Shown piece after piece: positions 13,787 to 24,679 of a stretch of 64,000 nucleotides of DNA. Origin of the DNA: Gibbula magus (Eukaryota; Mollusca; Gastropoda; Trochida; Trochidae); NCBI GenBank assembly GCA_936450465.1, contig OW388298.1:11886163-11950162 (forward strand), written 5' to 3'. A program made the position numbers and the translations under genes. Position 1 is the stretch's first letter. The number at the start of each line of letters is the position of its first letter. Under the pieces are notes generated by a model. It saw nothing but the letters and a program-made list of their open reading frames with translations. It was not told where the DNA came from and searched no databases.

Positions 13787-15252
13787 GGTACAGCAGGCGC
13801 ACCTAATAGGGGCACCAAGGATGGTGTTGGTTCGTCCTCAGGTTGTAGAAATCTGAAGTTCTGAATCAAAGCAGCAGAGATGAGAAAAATATCCATATTT
13901 ACAAAAGCTTCGCCAATACACACACGTTGACCGGTAGAAAAAGGTATGAACGATTCAGGTTTGAAGAAGGCTCCAGATTTGTCCAGGAATCTCTCAGGGC
14001 AGAATAACTCGGGTTCGGGCCATTCCTTAGGATCCATCAACACAGAATCCACGTTTATCATGACCATTGTTCCCTTAGGGATTGTGTACCCCTTAAAGTT
14101 GGTGTCTTCCGCTGTTGCATGGGCTACGCTGAAGGGAACCATATTAGACCTTCGAAGTGTCTCTGCAATCGTTGCTTGAAGATAAGGAAGAACTGGCCTG
14201 TCATTCAATGTTGGAAGATGGTCAACACCAACATTGTCCTTGATTTCTTGAAAGCACTTGTCCTGAACTTCTGGATTGCGGATCAGAAAGAGGAACAGCC
14301 ACTTGAAAGCAGTTGTAATAGTTCCTGCTCCTGCAATATAGAAATCTGTTATTGTTTGGGAAAAGTTTGCCTTCAGTTCTGAACCGTCGAGTCCAGCGCT
14401 TTCCCTGTCCTTTATTTCTTTGATGCATGCTGCAGCAAAATCCGGAATTGCTCCGTCGTATTCGTCGTAATGTCGTTGTAACTCTGGCTGTACAAGACCT
14501 TCTTTAAAAAGACGCACATTTTTAAGAAGATTGTCAACACTCCAAGGGGTTCCGGGTACTTTGAAAAGAAATGGAAAAAAGTTCAATATTTTCATATGTT
14601 GGAACAAGGTCACAGCTCTATTTAAAGCGTTGCAAGAGGCTATGAAATTTGCATCGTCAAATTTGAATCTATGTCCAAATAGCATCAAGGAAATTGCATT
14701 AAACGAGGACATATTGTATGTTTCAGCAAAATCATGTTTCTCCCCAGTTTTGCTTGCAAAGAAATCAAGGACATGTTTGACTTCTTCAATCATTCCAGGT
14801 TCCATGTTTTTACGCCCACATCCAAACTCTTTAAAGGCTTTAGAGGAGAATTGACGCTGCGACTTCCAAGTCGACCCTGATGAAGCTACAATTCCTCGCC
14901 CTTGATATATCATTTTTAACAAGGCAAGGTTTGGTCTGTCTGAAAAAACCTCCATTCCCAGGGCCTCATTAATAGTGTCAAAGCCATTCAGCACAACTGC
15001 CAATTTTGGTCCCAGGTAGAGGCTGAATATGTTGCTGTGCTTCTTACTCCATCGTCCAAATTGGGCTCTTGGATCCTTTTCGAGAGACAGCAGGTTTCCC
15101 AGGATTGGGACTTGCGTGGCAGGGAAGGGAGGTAACCCAGACGGACGTCTTATACAAAGATACATTAGAAGAGGTACTGCGATCGCTAACAGAATGGTGA
15201 AAAGGTTAAGTCCAATTTCCAAACCAAAAACTGTGAGATCCACGATAGTCAT
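13735..15252 (-). CDS. Cytochrome P450, CYP2 clan, copy 1
   Basis: A 505-residue haem-thiolate monooxygenase, predicted to be anchored in the ER and to oxidise small lipophilic substrates with NADPH-P450 reductase; its substrate cannot be read from sequence. Seen: hydrophobic anchor (about 13-34), basic then proline-rich hinge (RRPSGLPPFP, 35-44), C-helix W129xxxR133, I-helix AGAGT (307-311), ExxR at 364-367, PERF at 419-422, and haem loop FSTGQRVCIG with Cys445. Length is normal for CYP2. The acidic residue usually found before the I-helix threonine is Gly310. Copy-specific changes include KHSN instead of KHGD (71-74), Cys418 before PERF and Gln442 in the haem loop. The ATG has an AAG before it and no upstream ATG in the leader. 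The stop sits inside a repeat unit, so the 3' UTR is array DNA. Orthology is not assignable, so no symbol is given. Confidence 0.95.
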   Translation of the reverse strand: MTIVDLTVFGLEIGLNLFTILLAIAVPLLMYLCIRRPSGLPPFPATQVPILGNLLSLEKDPRAQFGRWSKKHSNIFSLYLGPKLAVVLNGFDTINEALGMEVFSDRPNLALLKMIYQGRGIVASSGSTWKSQRQFSSKAFKEFGCGRKNMEPGMIEEVKHVLDFFASKTGEKHDFAETYNMSSFNAISLMLFGHRFKFDDANFIASCNALNRAVTLFQHMKILNFFPFLFKVPGTPWSVDNLLKNVRLFKEGLVQPELQRHYDEYDGAIPDFAAACIKEIKDRESAGLDGSELKANFSQTITDFYIAGAGTITTAFKWLFLFLIRNPEVQDKCFQEIKDNVGVDHLPTLNDRPVLPYLQATIAETLRRSNMVPFSVAHATAEDTNFKGYTIPKGTMVMINVDSVLMDPKEWPEPELFCPERFLDKSGAFFKPESFIPFSTGQRVCIGEAFVNMDIFLISAALIQNFRFLQPEDEPTPSLVPLLGAPAVPQSYTMRTVQRRSKIAE

Positions 15253-15371
15253 CTTGGTAAACAGATCGCACTTGTGTTTGTTTTGATAAGTGACGACTTA
15301 AGTGACGACTTAAGTGACGATGTTAATACCAATTCTTCTGGTTCTCTTTTCCTCGATTATCTTGATATTCT
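15253..15371 (-). promoter_or_regulatory. 5' UTR of P450 copy 1 exon with splice acceptor
   Basis: On the minus strand a pyrimidine-rich tract ending TTCTCTCTTTCAG lies just upstream, with its AG at 15370-15371. The exon would start at 15369 and give a 117-base leader without an ATG. The same acceptor is kept in copies 2 and 3, which supports a real 5' UTR intron. Compared with copy 2 the leader has one extra 12-base GTGACGACTTAA unit (near 15290-15313). The splice itself is inferred. Confidence 0.6.
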
Positions 15372-18300
15372 GAAAGAGAGAAAACAAATTAAGTCCAGCA
15401 AAAGGATAGCCATTGCTTTAATAGCTACCTAGGTAGGAAGTGGGACACGAAATAGAGTTGAGTAGCTACATGCACTTACCGAATATTAAAATTAATTTGA
15501 AATTTTCATGTAAATGCGTTGAACATGTTGAATTTGTTGACATGTTGTCCGCCGTCAGTCCGTCTGTAAACCTTTCCTTGCTTCGACTTCTTCCCCAAAC
15601 CCACTAACTCTAGAGAGTTGAAATCTTTTGTAAAGACTCATTGGCAAATGGATATTACAAATTGTATATTTGGTGGCTCTCTAGCCCCTAATAAGGACCA
15701 CAGGTGCCCCATTTAAATACTTCTTTTCATCTCCTCCTTCAGAACAAAAATAATTATAAATCTGATCAGATCAGAAATAATGAGCAAAAATATTAATAGA
15801 TAAAATCAACAATCGAATTATGGGTACATAACATCGAGCAGTATTATTTTCATCTGTAGATCTAGCATAATCAGTCGTCAAAGACCACCAAGCTGACCCA
15901 AATACTGCAAATAACGTACAACAACGTGCATTAAGTCAGAACAAACATAAACAATGATACACAATACTAAAATTATGTTAGCTTATTTGGTAAACGATTT
16001 TTAAGACAGGCCCAGTTAGGTGTTGTCTTATTATGTATGTTAGCATTAACCTCAGTGATAATGAATACCGGAAATGGAATACATAGTGAGGTACAGAGCT
16101 CATGCCTCTCATGTGCAGCGTGTGACCCAAGAAATAAAATCGACAACCTTTCGGATGTTACCCCAGCGACATTATTTTAACGCCACACTTACCCGATGAG
16201 CCAAGAACATCTGTTCCAAACCACAGGCCCAAGAAACCGCACTATCTTTGTCAATCTAAACCAGTACCAAGCCTATCTAGTAACCATCAAGCACCATCAA
16301 GGGCATCCTCAGCCTCGGAAACAAGTACCCTGTCTGCAGTCAACTCCATTCATAATCAGCATCCCATACGTAAAAATATCAGCCGCCACAATCCGACGAC
16401 TACTCAAGAAGCAGGCTGACATCAATGTATTTTTCCAAAGAGGATACTCCATGCAGAACATAATTCGTGCCACTGGTAGACCATCCACCTCCATGGTGTA
16501 GTTTGCCACATTCCATAATCCCTCTCAATCAACAACTATCTTATTGTCCAACTGGCTCCTCCACTGCCAATCTACTGTAAACACACTATTAACATCAACC
16601 AATGTCATTTATAATCATGTTGTATATCAACCCACTTAAATTGAAAAAAAACACATATGCCATGTCATAATCATCTTCCCACAGAAAGGTGAAAACGTAT
16701 CGAAATAAATTCTACCTGTAATTTTTACCTTGGCCTCAACGGTATTGAAAACTGTGCAGCATAGCAGGGACATCTATTGTGAACACGAGTTACGCCCCTT
16801 ACCAGCTGCTTACATACAGCCAATGAGATCGCCGGTTACATTCGGTACTGCAGTACTGTAGAGAAGCGATGATTCTAAAATTATGCCAAACGCGTTATTT
16901 GATATTTTATGATAAACAAAAACAAGCAAAAAAGTAAGTGTTGCTTACTAATACCCCCCGACTGTTAAATTACACTAGTAGTAGTACACTACTGCAATTA
17001 CCACCGATTTCAACTTTATTTTGGAAATTAATTCATTGTATACCATTCTCATGCTTCACCCCCTATGTTTGTATCACAAATCCTCATTGTATACCATTCT
17101 CATGCATCTTAATCTCCCTGATTGAAAATTTGAAAAGGATGAAATGAATAGTTTTTCTGTAATTGATCGGACAAAAAATATCTTCGGAAGGTCGGACAGA
17201 AGGAAGGAATCGTTGGTAATACTTTATACCAAGACAGTTGGTCGGGGGTTCAAAAATGTGAAATCATTAATGATAGTTTCACATACGCGCAATCTATGAA
17301 TGTATCCAGTTTGGCATCATAACAGTCCGTACACTCCACGTGACAACTTCATCTCTTCGACGTTTTTATTATTGATTACAAGTTAATGAAAGCGAATTGT
17401 AATTATGTTATTGCATCAATTGAAACCTAAAGGGGTGCACAAGGCATTATAAGTTCTGGACTGTCCAAATACTCTCAAAATGTGTGCCTTAAATTTTCGC
17501 AAATGTTTGAGACCCAAAAAAAGTGGAGAAATTGTACGAATTAGAAAAGGTTTTTTCCAGTCAAGATATATATCAAGTCTGTTACATTCAAGCGTAAAGT
17601 ATTTAATTTGTGGTCTACTCGGACAATTTCATTATGATGGGGATTGTAGCAAAGGAGTTGAGCCTGTTAACTAAATGCTTAAAACTATTTTTATTTAAAA
17701 TCTGTCCTTCGTTTAGTAGGCCTATGTGGCAATGTATCGCTGCAAACGCCTTTGTTGTTACCATCAGGAGTTAATTTTGCCAGCTGTCTTCTGATTGGCT
17801 TATCCGATTAGCCTGCAGTATGCTTAAATCTTAGCACAAATAAGGCGAGCCGTGAAGTCAAGGGTTGGCGGAGAGGGAGTACCTTGAGGAAATGTGGCAC
17901 ATAGTTCTTAAAACCATCAAGTTTGGCTAAACAAATAAACTCTAAGCCATCAGACGACCAGATGTCACCGATACAAGTATAATCACAAAATAGTTGGGGG
18001 ACAAGCCATCACCGAGTCTGCTGTTTAAACTAAGTTGCAGAATACGTCAGTAAGTCCAAAAGACGACTTTCAACAGAAGGAGGCATCAACGGACGGAAAC
18101 ATCATAAGTGCCTATAGCATGCAGCTGACTACATGAACGTGCAATCTTGTGATGAATAAATGGAGGCTACAGAAGACATTAGTTTAGGATTATACCAAGC
18201 ATGAGTCAGGAACAAGGTAGAACAATATGGTGATGAAAAATAGAGCCATTGGCTAGGTTGCTAATCAGCCTTTATTTAATATTATATGTAAGTCAAATTA

Positions 18301-19515
18301 TACATAAGATAAATGTTTCCAGAAGCAGTTTTAAAAAGTTACAGTTTCTCTTTCACATAGACCAAAGGGCCAGCACACACGATTCCAGCTCTTAGTTATG
18401 GAGATGAACACTTAATGAAACTATATGGTCTCACCACTCTGACCCTTAGTACAGGTCAGAGAGTCAGTCCATAAATATGTCTCATTTATAATGCATAAAA
18501 GAGCTTTACACACAATTCCAGTATTCTAGCACTTTCGCTTTTGGAGTTTTTGGGACATCTGACAATGAGGCCAAAAAAAAAAAAATCCAATTAACACAAT
18601 TATTTATATATATAAAGCACAAACCTCTTAAATATGTGTAACTATTCCAAATGGGCAATAATCTCACCCCTATACTCCATCTAAACAAAAACGAGTTACA
18701 TTTACAGTGTCCAATGTTTTTTTAGGCCAAAGAATTAGAGTTATCTGCCCTTTTCTTTTGTTAAAACCTAGAAAAAAAGACCTGAGGCGTGGGTTTGAAA
18801 CTGTCCAGAGCGGAAACCAATAATTTTTAATATAGTTCATTAAAAAGACGATTGTTTCCCTGTTCGGTTTGCTCTATTGAAAATTACTGATGCAATTACC
18901 GATGCAGAGACCCGCAGGTTAACAGAAAAGGAAAGAAAGAGATCGCCCCACAAATGTTATAAACAAGGGAGAAACAACGTGACTTCCGAACAAACGTACC
19001 AGAAGTTTTCCCAGGGCAGTGATTGAAGACAAACATTTAGTGCAACAGCAACAATTAAATGTGGCCAATCCGATAATGACTGTGAATTCAGCACAAGAAC
19101 TACCCCCTTCCACGGACCCCTACATATCAAACTCAAGGCTTACTGATGAGAAGGACACCACAACTGTTTCACAAACAGCGGGAAAAAAACAATATTTTAA
19201 GTGACAATACATTTTCATCAATCACTGAAAGCAACTTGAGAAAATCAATTCAAAATCTGTTGGGGTGAGAGTGGTGGTGGAGGTCACGGAGTATTACACC
19301 TCCAACCCCCTCACCTTCATTAAAATTCTAAAAACCCGCTTTGAAAAATATCGAATTAGCGGGTCCCTCCTTGCAGGGATGGTGTGTACTAGAGATGCAG
19401 TAATAGTATCCTGATTGTACTTTTCAAAGGAGGAAAAGATTTCATCATTGCCTAACAAAAATCGCGTATGGTTTTCTATCATAACACAGAACCGTGATTT
19501 ACTTACATGTGTTAC
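15372..19515. other. Proposed 5' UTR intron of P450 copy 1, duplicated at 34461-38150
   Basis: Non-coding, AT-rich DNA colinear with the region upstream of P450 copy 2, with indels. About 125 bases near 16745-16870 and about 105 bases near 17775-17880 are present here but not in copy 2. The 18570-18970 stretch is replaced by different sequence in copy 2. Apart from the small open frame at 16196-16501 no gene is seen. Confidence 0.55.
16196..16501 (+). CDS. Small open frame of unknown function (pair of 35249-35533)
   Basis: A 101-codon frame starting MSQEHLFQTTGPRNR and ending RATGRPSTSMV. Its partner upstream of P450 copy 2 has 94 codons. The two ends match well, but the middle is shifted by indels: the segment around IISIPYVK agrees, while the sequence after it is read in another frame for part of its length. 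It lies antisense in the proposed P450 intron. I recognise no family. It may be a decayed mobile-element frame; evidence for a functional protein is weak. Confidence 0.2.
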   Translation: MSQEHLFQTTGPRNRTIFVNLNQYQAYLVTIKHHQGHPQPRKQVPCLQSTPFIISIPYVKISAATIRRLLKKQADINVFFQRGYSMQNIIRATGRPSTSMV

Positions 19516-19660
19516 GTGAACGTTCCTGGTGCCACAAGGAACTAAGCTACCTTGAAAACAACTCTTTCCCAGTCGCAGTCGTTAAAATTCTTCCGATTTA
19601 CCAGAGCTCGTAGCTCATATACCATGTTAGTAATATATTTCAAGTCACGTGACACGACCA
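19514..19660 (-). promoter_or_regulatory. Shared promoter and first-exon-like segment, copy A
   Basis: This segment recurs upstream of the P450 genes (38149-38295, 43234-43915, 47050-47736, 63592-63830). It contains the perfect palindrome GTCACGTGAC (19644-19653), an E-box of the CLEAR/USF type, and then, on the minus strand, a TATATGAG-like motif. The segment ends at the position where other copies have a CAG|GTAAGA splice donor; here it reads CAC|GTAACA (19514-19515), a weaker donor. It is proposed as non-coding exon 1 of P450 copy 1. Confidence 0.4.
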
Positions 19661-20003
19661 GGGCCACAGCTGGAGCTGCCATACAGCAATGCAAGACGTC
19701 AGTCAAACTGGGGTCCGCCTTTAAGTCAGAGGCCCATTAGTCAGAAATACGTGTGTCAGAAAGCCTGTTATTTCTGACTAAACGAATTCTGTCTAACAAC
19801 CTGAACTGACAAAAAAATGCAATTTGGGCTTCTGACTAAAAGGGTGCGTTAAAATGTGTGAGAGTATTGTACGTTTCTCACATTATGATAAAGTACTCAA
19901 GAAACGTTAGGTAACTTTGGGTTCAACATCTCTTTGATTTTCCTATCATACCGTCCGGTATTATAGCAAATGTTTTAGAATGGAAAAGACTGGCACATAC
20001 AAA

Positions 20004-20054
20004 ATACAATTGTGGCATGTCCCATAGCAGCTATAGAACATGCCACAATTGTAT
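20004..20054. repeat. Perfect 17-bp inverted repeat (hairpin)
   Basis: The arms 20004-20020 and 20038-20054 are perfectly complementary (ATACAATTGTGGCATGT and its complement) around a 17-base spacer. In the duplicated segment (about 38650-38690) only the left arm exists, so the right arm arose here. It directly precedes the 21-bp minisatellite. Confidence 0.85.
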
Positions 20055-20080
20055 CGCTCTTTCGCCCTCTGGCAAGAACG

Positions 20081-20213
20081 CGATAAAGCGATAAAGCGAT
20101 ATGGACACACAACAAAGCTATATAGCAACACGACAAAGCGATAGTGTCGCACGACAAAGCGATAAGGTCGTACGACAAAGCGATAAGGCCGCGTGACAAA
20201 GCGATAAGGCGGC
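20081..20213. repeat. 21-bp minisatellite (ACGACAAAGCGATAAGG type)
   Basis: About four clear and two diverged units based on CACGACAAAGCGATAAGGTCG, preceded by three short AAAGCGAT repeats. It is absent from the paralogous segment near 38690, so it arose after the A/B duplication or was lost from B. Short open frames through it on both strands come from the period being a multiple of three. Confidence 0.85.
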
Positions 20214-20714
20214 AAATTTTGATAATTAATAATAATCTATCATTGTTAATATTACTCTTTGTTCGTTCCTGTTATTTTACTCATCTTTGTTTTTCATTCT
20301 TTCTTGTAAATATGCAACATGTCTTTCTCCCTTTCTGGATATATCATATAACATAGATTACGTTTTGATACAATTAATTTTCAGCACTGTACATGGGAGA
20401 GGGTTTCACTAAGTTAGATAACTTGTACCAAATCCTTTCAATTGAATAAATATGTTTAAATTAAATCACATCCGGTATCAGCCCTCGGCCAATAACAGCC
20501 GTCGAGCGAAAGCTCTTGGGCTGATATTGGGGTCTCAGGCTGATGAAAACACCGATACAATACTATATATGTATAGCTTGAAAAAAGAACGATATCCGTG
20601 TCGTCAATTTTACCGCAAAAGGGATTCTACTAGAGCCTAAAAATATAACCCACTTGTAACAGACGTTATGTTGGAAATGAACGACTTGAGGTAAAATGAG
20701 GTTGGAAGAACATT
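20214..20714. other. Non-coding spacer
   Basis: AT-rich sequence without a convincing gene. From about 20533 it becomes colinear again with the copy B segment at about 38893 (GGTCTCAGGCTGATGAAAAC). The sequence around 20470-20530 (CGGTATCAGCCC to GGGCTGATATTGG) contains inverted matches to itself. Confidence 0.5.
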
Positions 20715-20790
20715 GGGGGATGTAGTTCAGTTGGTAGAGCGTTTGCTTATCAGCTAATCAGAAGGTTTAGGTTTGAATCCAGACTACCTC
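20715..20790 (+). repeat. tRNA-like sequence, probable tRNA-derived SINE head or tRNA pseudogene, copy A
   Basis: It has a tRNA-type A box (TAGTTCAGTTGGTAGAGC) and B box (GGTTTGAATCC) at the right spacing. The acceptor stem (GGGGATG with CTACCTC) and T stem contain mismatches, so it is unlikely to be a working tRNA. The same sequence with a one-base difference lies at 39080-39155. About 100 further bases downstream are also shared, but that is expected from the segmental duplication. Confidence 0.55.
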
Positions 20791-21640
20791 ATAGCTACCT
20801 GGTCCATCAGGGTATTTTCGGAGCTGGATGACGTCATAGACAATTGTTGCTTCCTCTCTTGACGCTCTGTATTATAAGTATCAATATTTTCAACTACATG
20901 GTACCAAAAGCACACTCAAATTTCAATAGTGCTTTATGTAGTAATAACGGATTATCATTTGCTTGGATTAAGCTGCTCTCATTTGTATCCTTTGTGTCTA
21001 CATAGTTGTAGCATAGCTACGACAAATTGACAAGAAAGGCGAAATATACACTAAAAAAAGGTTGTTATCCAAAAGCTTGCTTTTATTAATTCCATTTCTA
21101 AATGCCATTTAAACACTTAACCAATTTATTTTGCCATCTATTTAAAGGATTATTAAACGGGGGAAATCGTTGCGTCATTTGCCATAAAGCAATAATTTGT
21201 ACTTTTTTTAAACATGAAGAATACTTTTGTCTGTATAATTTCAATTATATCAGATGCCCTGTATTAGTCATCTCATATCCAATAAATAAGCAGCAGCTGC
21301 ACAAACGTAATTGACTTTGTTACTTTATGATTTGCACAGATCAAATAAATTATATCCCTGTACGTCAGCATTTACATGTTCATATTTATTGTAGAGGAAA
21401 CATTACATTGAGGTGCAAAATAGTCGATTATAATCATAGTGAAGGTGTTTCCCTTGGTTGTAAATGATCTCAGTGGAGTAACTATCCCCCTCAAAACCCA
21501 ATTATTGACAGGGTAAATAATAAACTGATGTCCAAAAGAAAGAATACCAAATAGTTTTTGGATTACAAACATTATTTGTGAACGGATATTCATAAAACTT
21601 TACAGGAACGTGTGAAAACCTATTAATTTCTTCTTTTAAA
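20791..21640. other. Duplicated non-coding segment
   Basis: Colinear with 39156-40022 of copy B. No gene, RNA or conserved motif is recognised. The open frame at 21102-21314 has no counterpart of equal length in copy B and is treated as chance. Confidence 0.5.
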
Positions 21641-21652
21641 GTAAAGTTTAAA

Positions 21653-22290
21653 GTACAGGGATGAGATTCTGCAGCCAGTTGTCCTCCCTTTCATCAACCA
21701 ACAGCCCCATGGCATTGACTTCGAGCATGACAATGCAAGACCTCACACAGCCAGACTCACACAGATTGTTCTCAACATGAATGTGCATGTTTTAGCGTGG
21801 CCTGCTTGTTCCCCAGACATGAATCCGATCGAACATTTGTGGAATCATCTTGACAGACAGATTAGGAGCAGACCCGTACCCCCAGCAACCAACAAGAACT
21901 TGAACGGTATCTGATTCGTGCATGAAATCAGATTCCACGTGACGTCATTTGACGCTCCACGTCATCCATGCGCAGACGCATTCTTGCTTGTGTCGATGCT
22001 CAAGGATATTGAAACAAGATTCAATTAATGACTCTATAGCGTGTACATTTTGTTGTAAATAACCTTCTGTGAACGGACACATTTTGAATGCTCATTTTTC
22101 AAACCCAGTGTGTCTCTGTCCATTTTACATGTTATTGTTTGTTATCGATGTAATGTGTTTACATATAATTTATGCAGAATTAAAAGCCTTTATTAAATAA
22201 TCAAATCATTTTGTCAGACTTGCCTTTGTTGTTTTTTTAATTACTTGTCAAAGTGATGGTAAACTTTCTTTTGAACGGCAGTTTATATCT
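21653..22290 (+). pseudogene. Tc1/mariner-type transposase relic, C-terminal part (copy A)
   Basis: Frame fragments near 21700-21910 encode EHDNARPHTARLTQIVLN, then WPACSPDMNPIEHLWNHLD, the second Asp and final Glu blocks of a DD34E transposase. The spacing between them is one residue short of 34, and the frame stops at 21912. The 5' two thirds of the element, present at 40480-41170 in copy B, is missing here, with a breakpoint near 21641-21655. The downstream non-coding tail to about 22290 matches copy B. It is a dead element. Confidence 0.8.
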
Positions 22291-22296
22291 ACATCA

Positions 22297-22430
22297 GTTC
22301 TTTATTTACTTGAAAACGACACAAGAATCTTTGCCGAAACGTTGCCTATCCTGAACAACGAAGTTGTTATCCGTAATTTTTCTTCATTCTCACCATATGA
22401 TAGTTCCAAGTTAACTTGTTCAAGACAGAA
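22297..22430. repeat. Dispersed repeat with CCGAAACGTTGC core
   Basis: A segment containing TTTGCCGAAACGTTGC and GAACAACGAAGTTGTTATCC recurs at about 42885-43030 and 46690-46835, and in a diverged form at about 40380-40480. All copies are in the same orientation. The first three share the following TGATAGTTCCAAGTTAACTTG. Its nature is not recognised; the core resembles tails of invertebrate mobile elements. Confidence 0.6.
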
Positions 22431-22867
22431 ATAATATACATATATCAGAATATATGTATATAGAAGCAGCCATGCATAGTAAGTTAACAAATACAATAAC
22501 ATGACAACAAAGTGTCCCGCACGCTTAGCACGACCTCCCAGCAAACCCACGTGTAACTTTCTCTTTCACGCACACAGGCAATAGTCGATTTACGAAATTT
22601 CCTCTCTTACCAAAGTTGTATATGAGTTGGCTTGTGATTATGAAATTAGGCATTTGCGAAGACTTACATGAGATGTCATGGGCAGTTATTACCACGCAAT
22701 TGTTTCGTTGTAAAACATACAGTGTTATTGTTTGGGATAGGTACACAAGATTATTATCCTATATATGTCTTTGTCGTCTGAAAGTTAATTGGTGATCTCA
22801 ACCTTATTGAACTTAATGCACGACATGTACTTTATACAATTACTCTCTGCAAAGTGTGCAGAATATG

Positions 22868-22871
<4 letters not shown>

Positions 22872-22957
<86 letters not shown>
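22872..22957. repeat. (TA)n microsatellite, about 43 units
   Basis: Pure alternating TA tract. Open frames through it (Ile-Tyr repeats) are artefacts. Confidence 0.97.
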
Positions 22958-22962
<5 letters not shown>

Positions 22963-22991
22963 GATGAGTTGCTTCTCACGTGAAGTAAGGT

Positions 22992-23375
22992 TATATATAG
23001 AAAAGAGTAAACATCAGATACAGTTAATTCACACGAGAAATTGATTGATTACGACTCCATTGTTTTACATGTAATCAAGGACACACAATGAACTCGTTAA
23101 CCCTCAGAGACCTCATTGTCCTGGAGTGACACCCAATTGAAGACCTCGAGGCAATTCACGAACATGATTGAAAGACAATGACTGATTTTGGTGTCAATAC
23201 ATTGACGTGTTAAGATGTTGAGCATTACAACATGCTATTGTTTTTGTTCATACATAAATATGCAATCTTCCAAATGTTAACCATACTTGAAAAGACCGAT
23301 ATAAGGGTCGAAATGAGCTCATCGTATTGTATTAAAGAAGATTGATCCAGTCAAAACCATCTGATGTTTACTCTT

Positions 23376-23387
<12 letters not shown>
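22992..23387. repeat. 28-bp perfect inverted repeat flanking 340 bp
   Basis: The left arm 22992-23019 (TATATATAGAAAAGAGTAAA...) is the exact complement of the right arm 23360-23387 (...TTTACTCTTTTCTATATATA). A long TA tract lies on the outer side of each arm. The right arm is repeated in each tandem LINE copy (near 24606 and 25864). This suggests a foldback element or an inverted TA-rich insertion. Confidence 0.75.
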
Positions 23388-23422
<35 letters not shown>

Positions 23423-24459
23423 AACTACATAAGTTATTCTCAGACGTCTATTATCCATGAGGGATTATTTCTTCTTTTCGTTTCTTACTGCAGATGAAGT
23501 CTTCATCCTGTGGTATTTCATTTCTTTTGTTTTTTGTTTGTTATTTTGTTGACAACTGTTGTGAAAAACCTTATTTGAACTCAAAAAAGAACATTGTTTT
23601 TCTTGTCACGTTTATAACACTACTCAGTGTTACAGTCACACTAAGTAACTTGTCGTTACTAGTGTACTTTGTACATACATTTTTCAGCACATTTTGTCAT
23701 CGCAAAACTTTATATGAACCCACCCAGCAAAAGATCTTCATCTTAATGTTTGATAATGATTGATATAATGCAATATAGACAGACGGTGGGTTTATTTGTA
23801 TGTCAAATCGAAGCAAATCTGCCTTGAAATTTAGAAAAAACAGTGTTATACATTTTCGATATTATGTCTTTATTGCAACCATACTTTTCTGTTTATAAGC
23901 CTTTTACTTTTAATCTGCGGAGATGTTCACCCACATCCTGGGCCATTTCAAAACCCCCACCATAAAGTTATACATTTAAATGCGCGGAGCGTTAGAGATA
24001 AGTTAGATATACTCCAGGCCGAACTTGAATCATATGATATCATTTGCATAACAGAATCATGGTTACATCATGGTATTGATAGCATGAATATAAACATTCC
24101 TGGTTTCCATTTACCATTACGGAAAGACAGACAGGGTAGGGGTGGAGGCGTAGCGGTATATATCAAGAACTACTTAGCTTTTGAGTGTATGAATAGCTTA
24201 GATATACTTGCACTTGAAGCTCCATGGGTTAAAATAAGATGTAAAAAAACGGACCTATCTCATCGGAACATTTTATAGGGCAGATAAAATTGGTGTTTAT
24301 TTGGACTTGATTGAAGAATCTATTAGTAATGCAGTCGATCTTGGATTGATAACAATTGTGACTGGTGACTTTAATGAAGATCTTCTTACAACAAATTCCA
24401 ACAGAATTAATCAAATCAAACTTATAAATGGGTTATCTCAAATAATAACTTACCCTACA
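23213..24459 (+). mobile_element. LINE fragment, tandem copy 1 (APE endonuclease region)
   Basis: First of three head-to-tail copies of a non-LTR retrotransposon 5' part. In order: a leader with a TA tract (about 23380-23412), an 89-codon frame (23494-23763, hydrophobic, unrecognised), then an AP-endonuclease-like frame. The latter shows CGDVHPHPGP, HLNARSVRDKLD, ICITESWL and GVAVYIKNY, stops at 24278, and resumes in another frame with GTFYRADK and VTGDFNEDLL. The copy ends by jumping to the start of the next one. No reverse transcriptase is present. The shared frameshift near 24260-24280 shows the element was already broken before triplication. Confidence 0.85.
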
Positions 24460-24622
24460 AGATGTTGAGCATTACAACATGCTATTGTTTTTGTTCATAC
24501 ATAAATATGCAATCTTCCAAATGTTAACCATACTTGAAAAGACCGATATAAGGGTCGAAATGAGCTCATCGTATTGTATTAAAGAAGATTGATCCAGTCA
24601 AAACCATCTGATGTTTACTCTT

Positions 24623-24679
<57 letters not shown>

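Noticed and set aside
1434..13856. Many 60-90 codon frames in the 76-bp array
   Set aside because: They recur with the array blocks, on both strands, and consist of repeat sequence. The 76-base period changes frame each unit, so no long frame can exist.
13946..15286. Plus-strand frames antisense to P450 copy 1, and the same at 32981-34387 and 55348-56733
   Set aside because: They are shadows of the P450 coding frames. Similar ones occur in all three copies only because the genes are similar.
19961..20215. Repetitive YRFVVRP frame on the minus strand
   Set aside because: Produced by the 21-bp minisatellite and absent from the paralogous segment.
20715..20790. A functional tRNA gene
   Set aside because: Acceptor and T stems have several mismatches and the anticodon arm does not form a standard 7-base loop.
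22785..23044. Ile-Tyr repeat frames
   Set aside because: Translation of a TA microsatellite.
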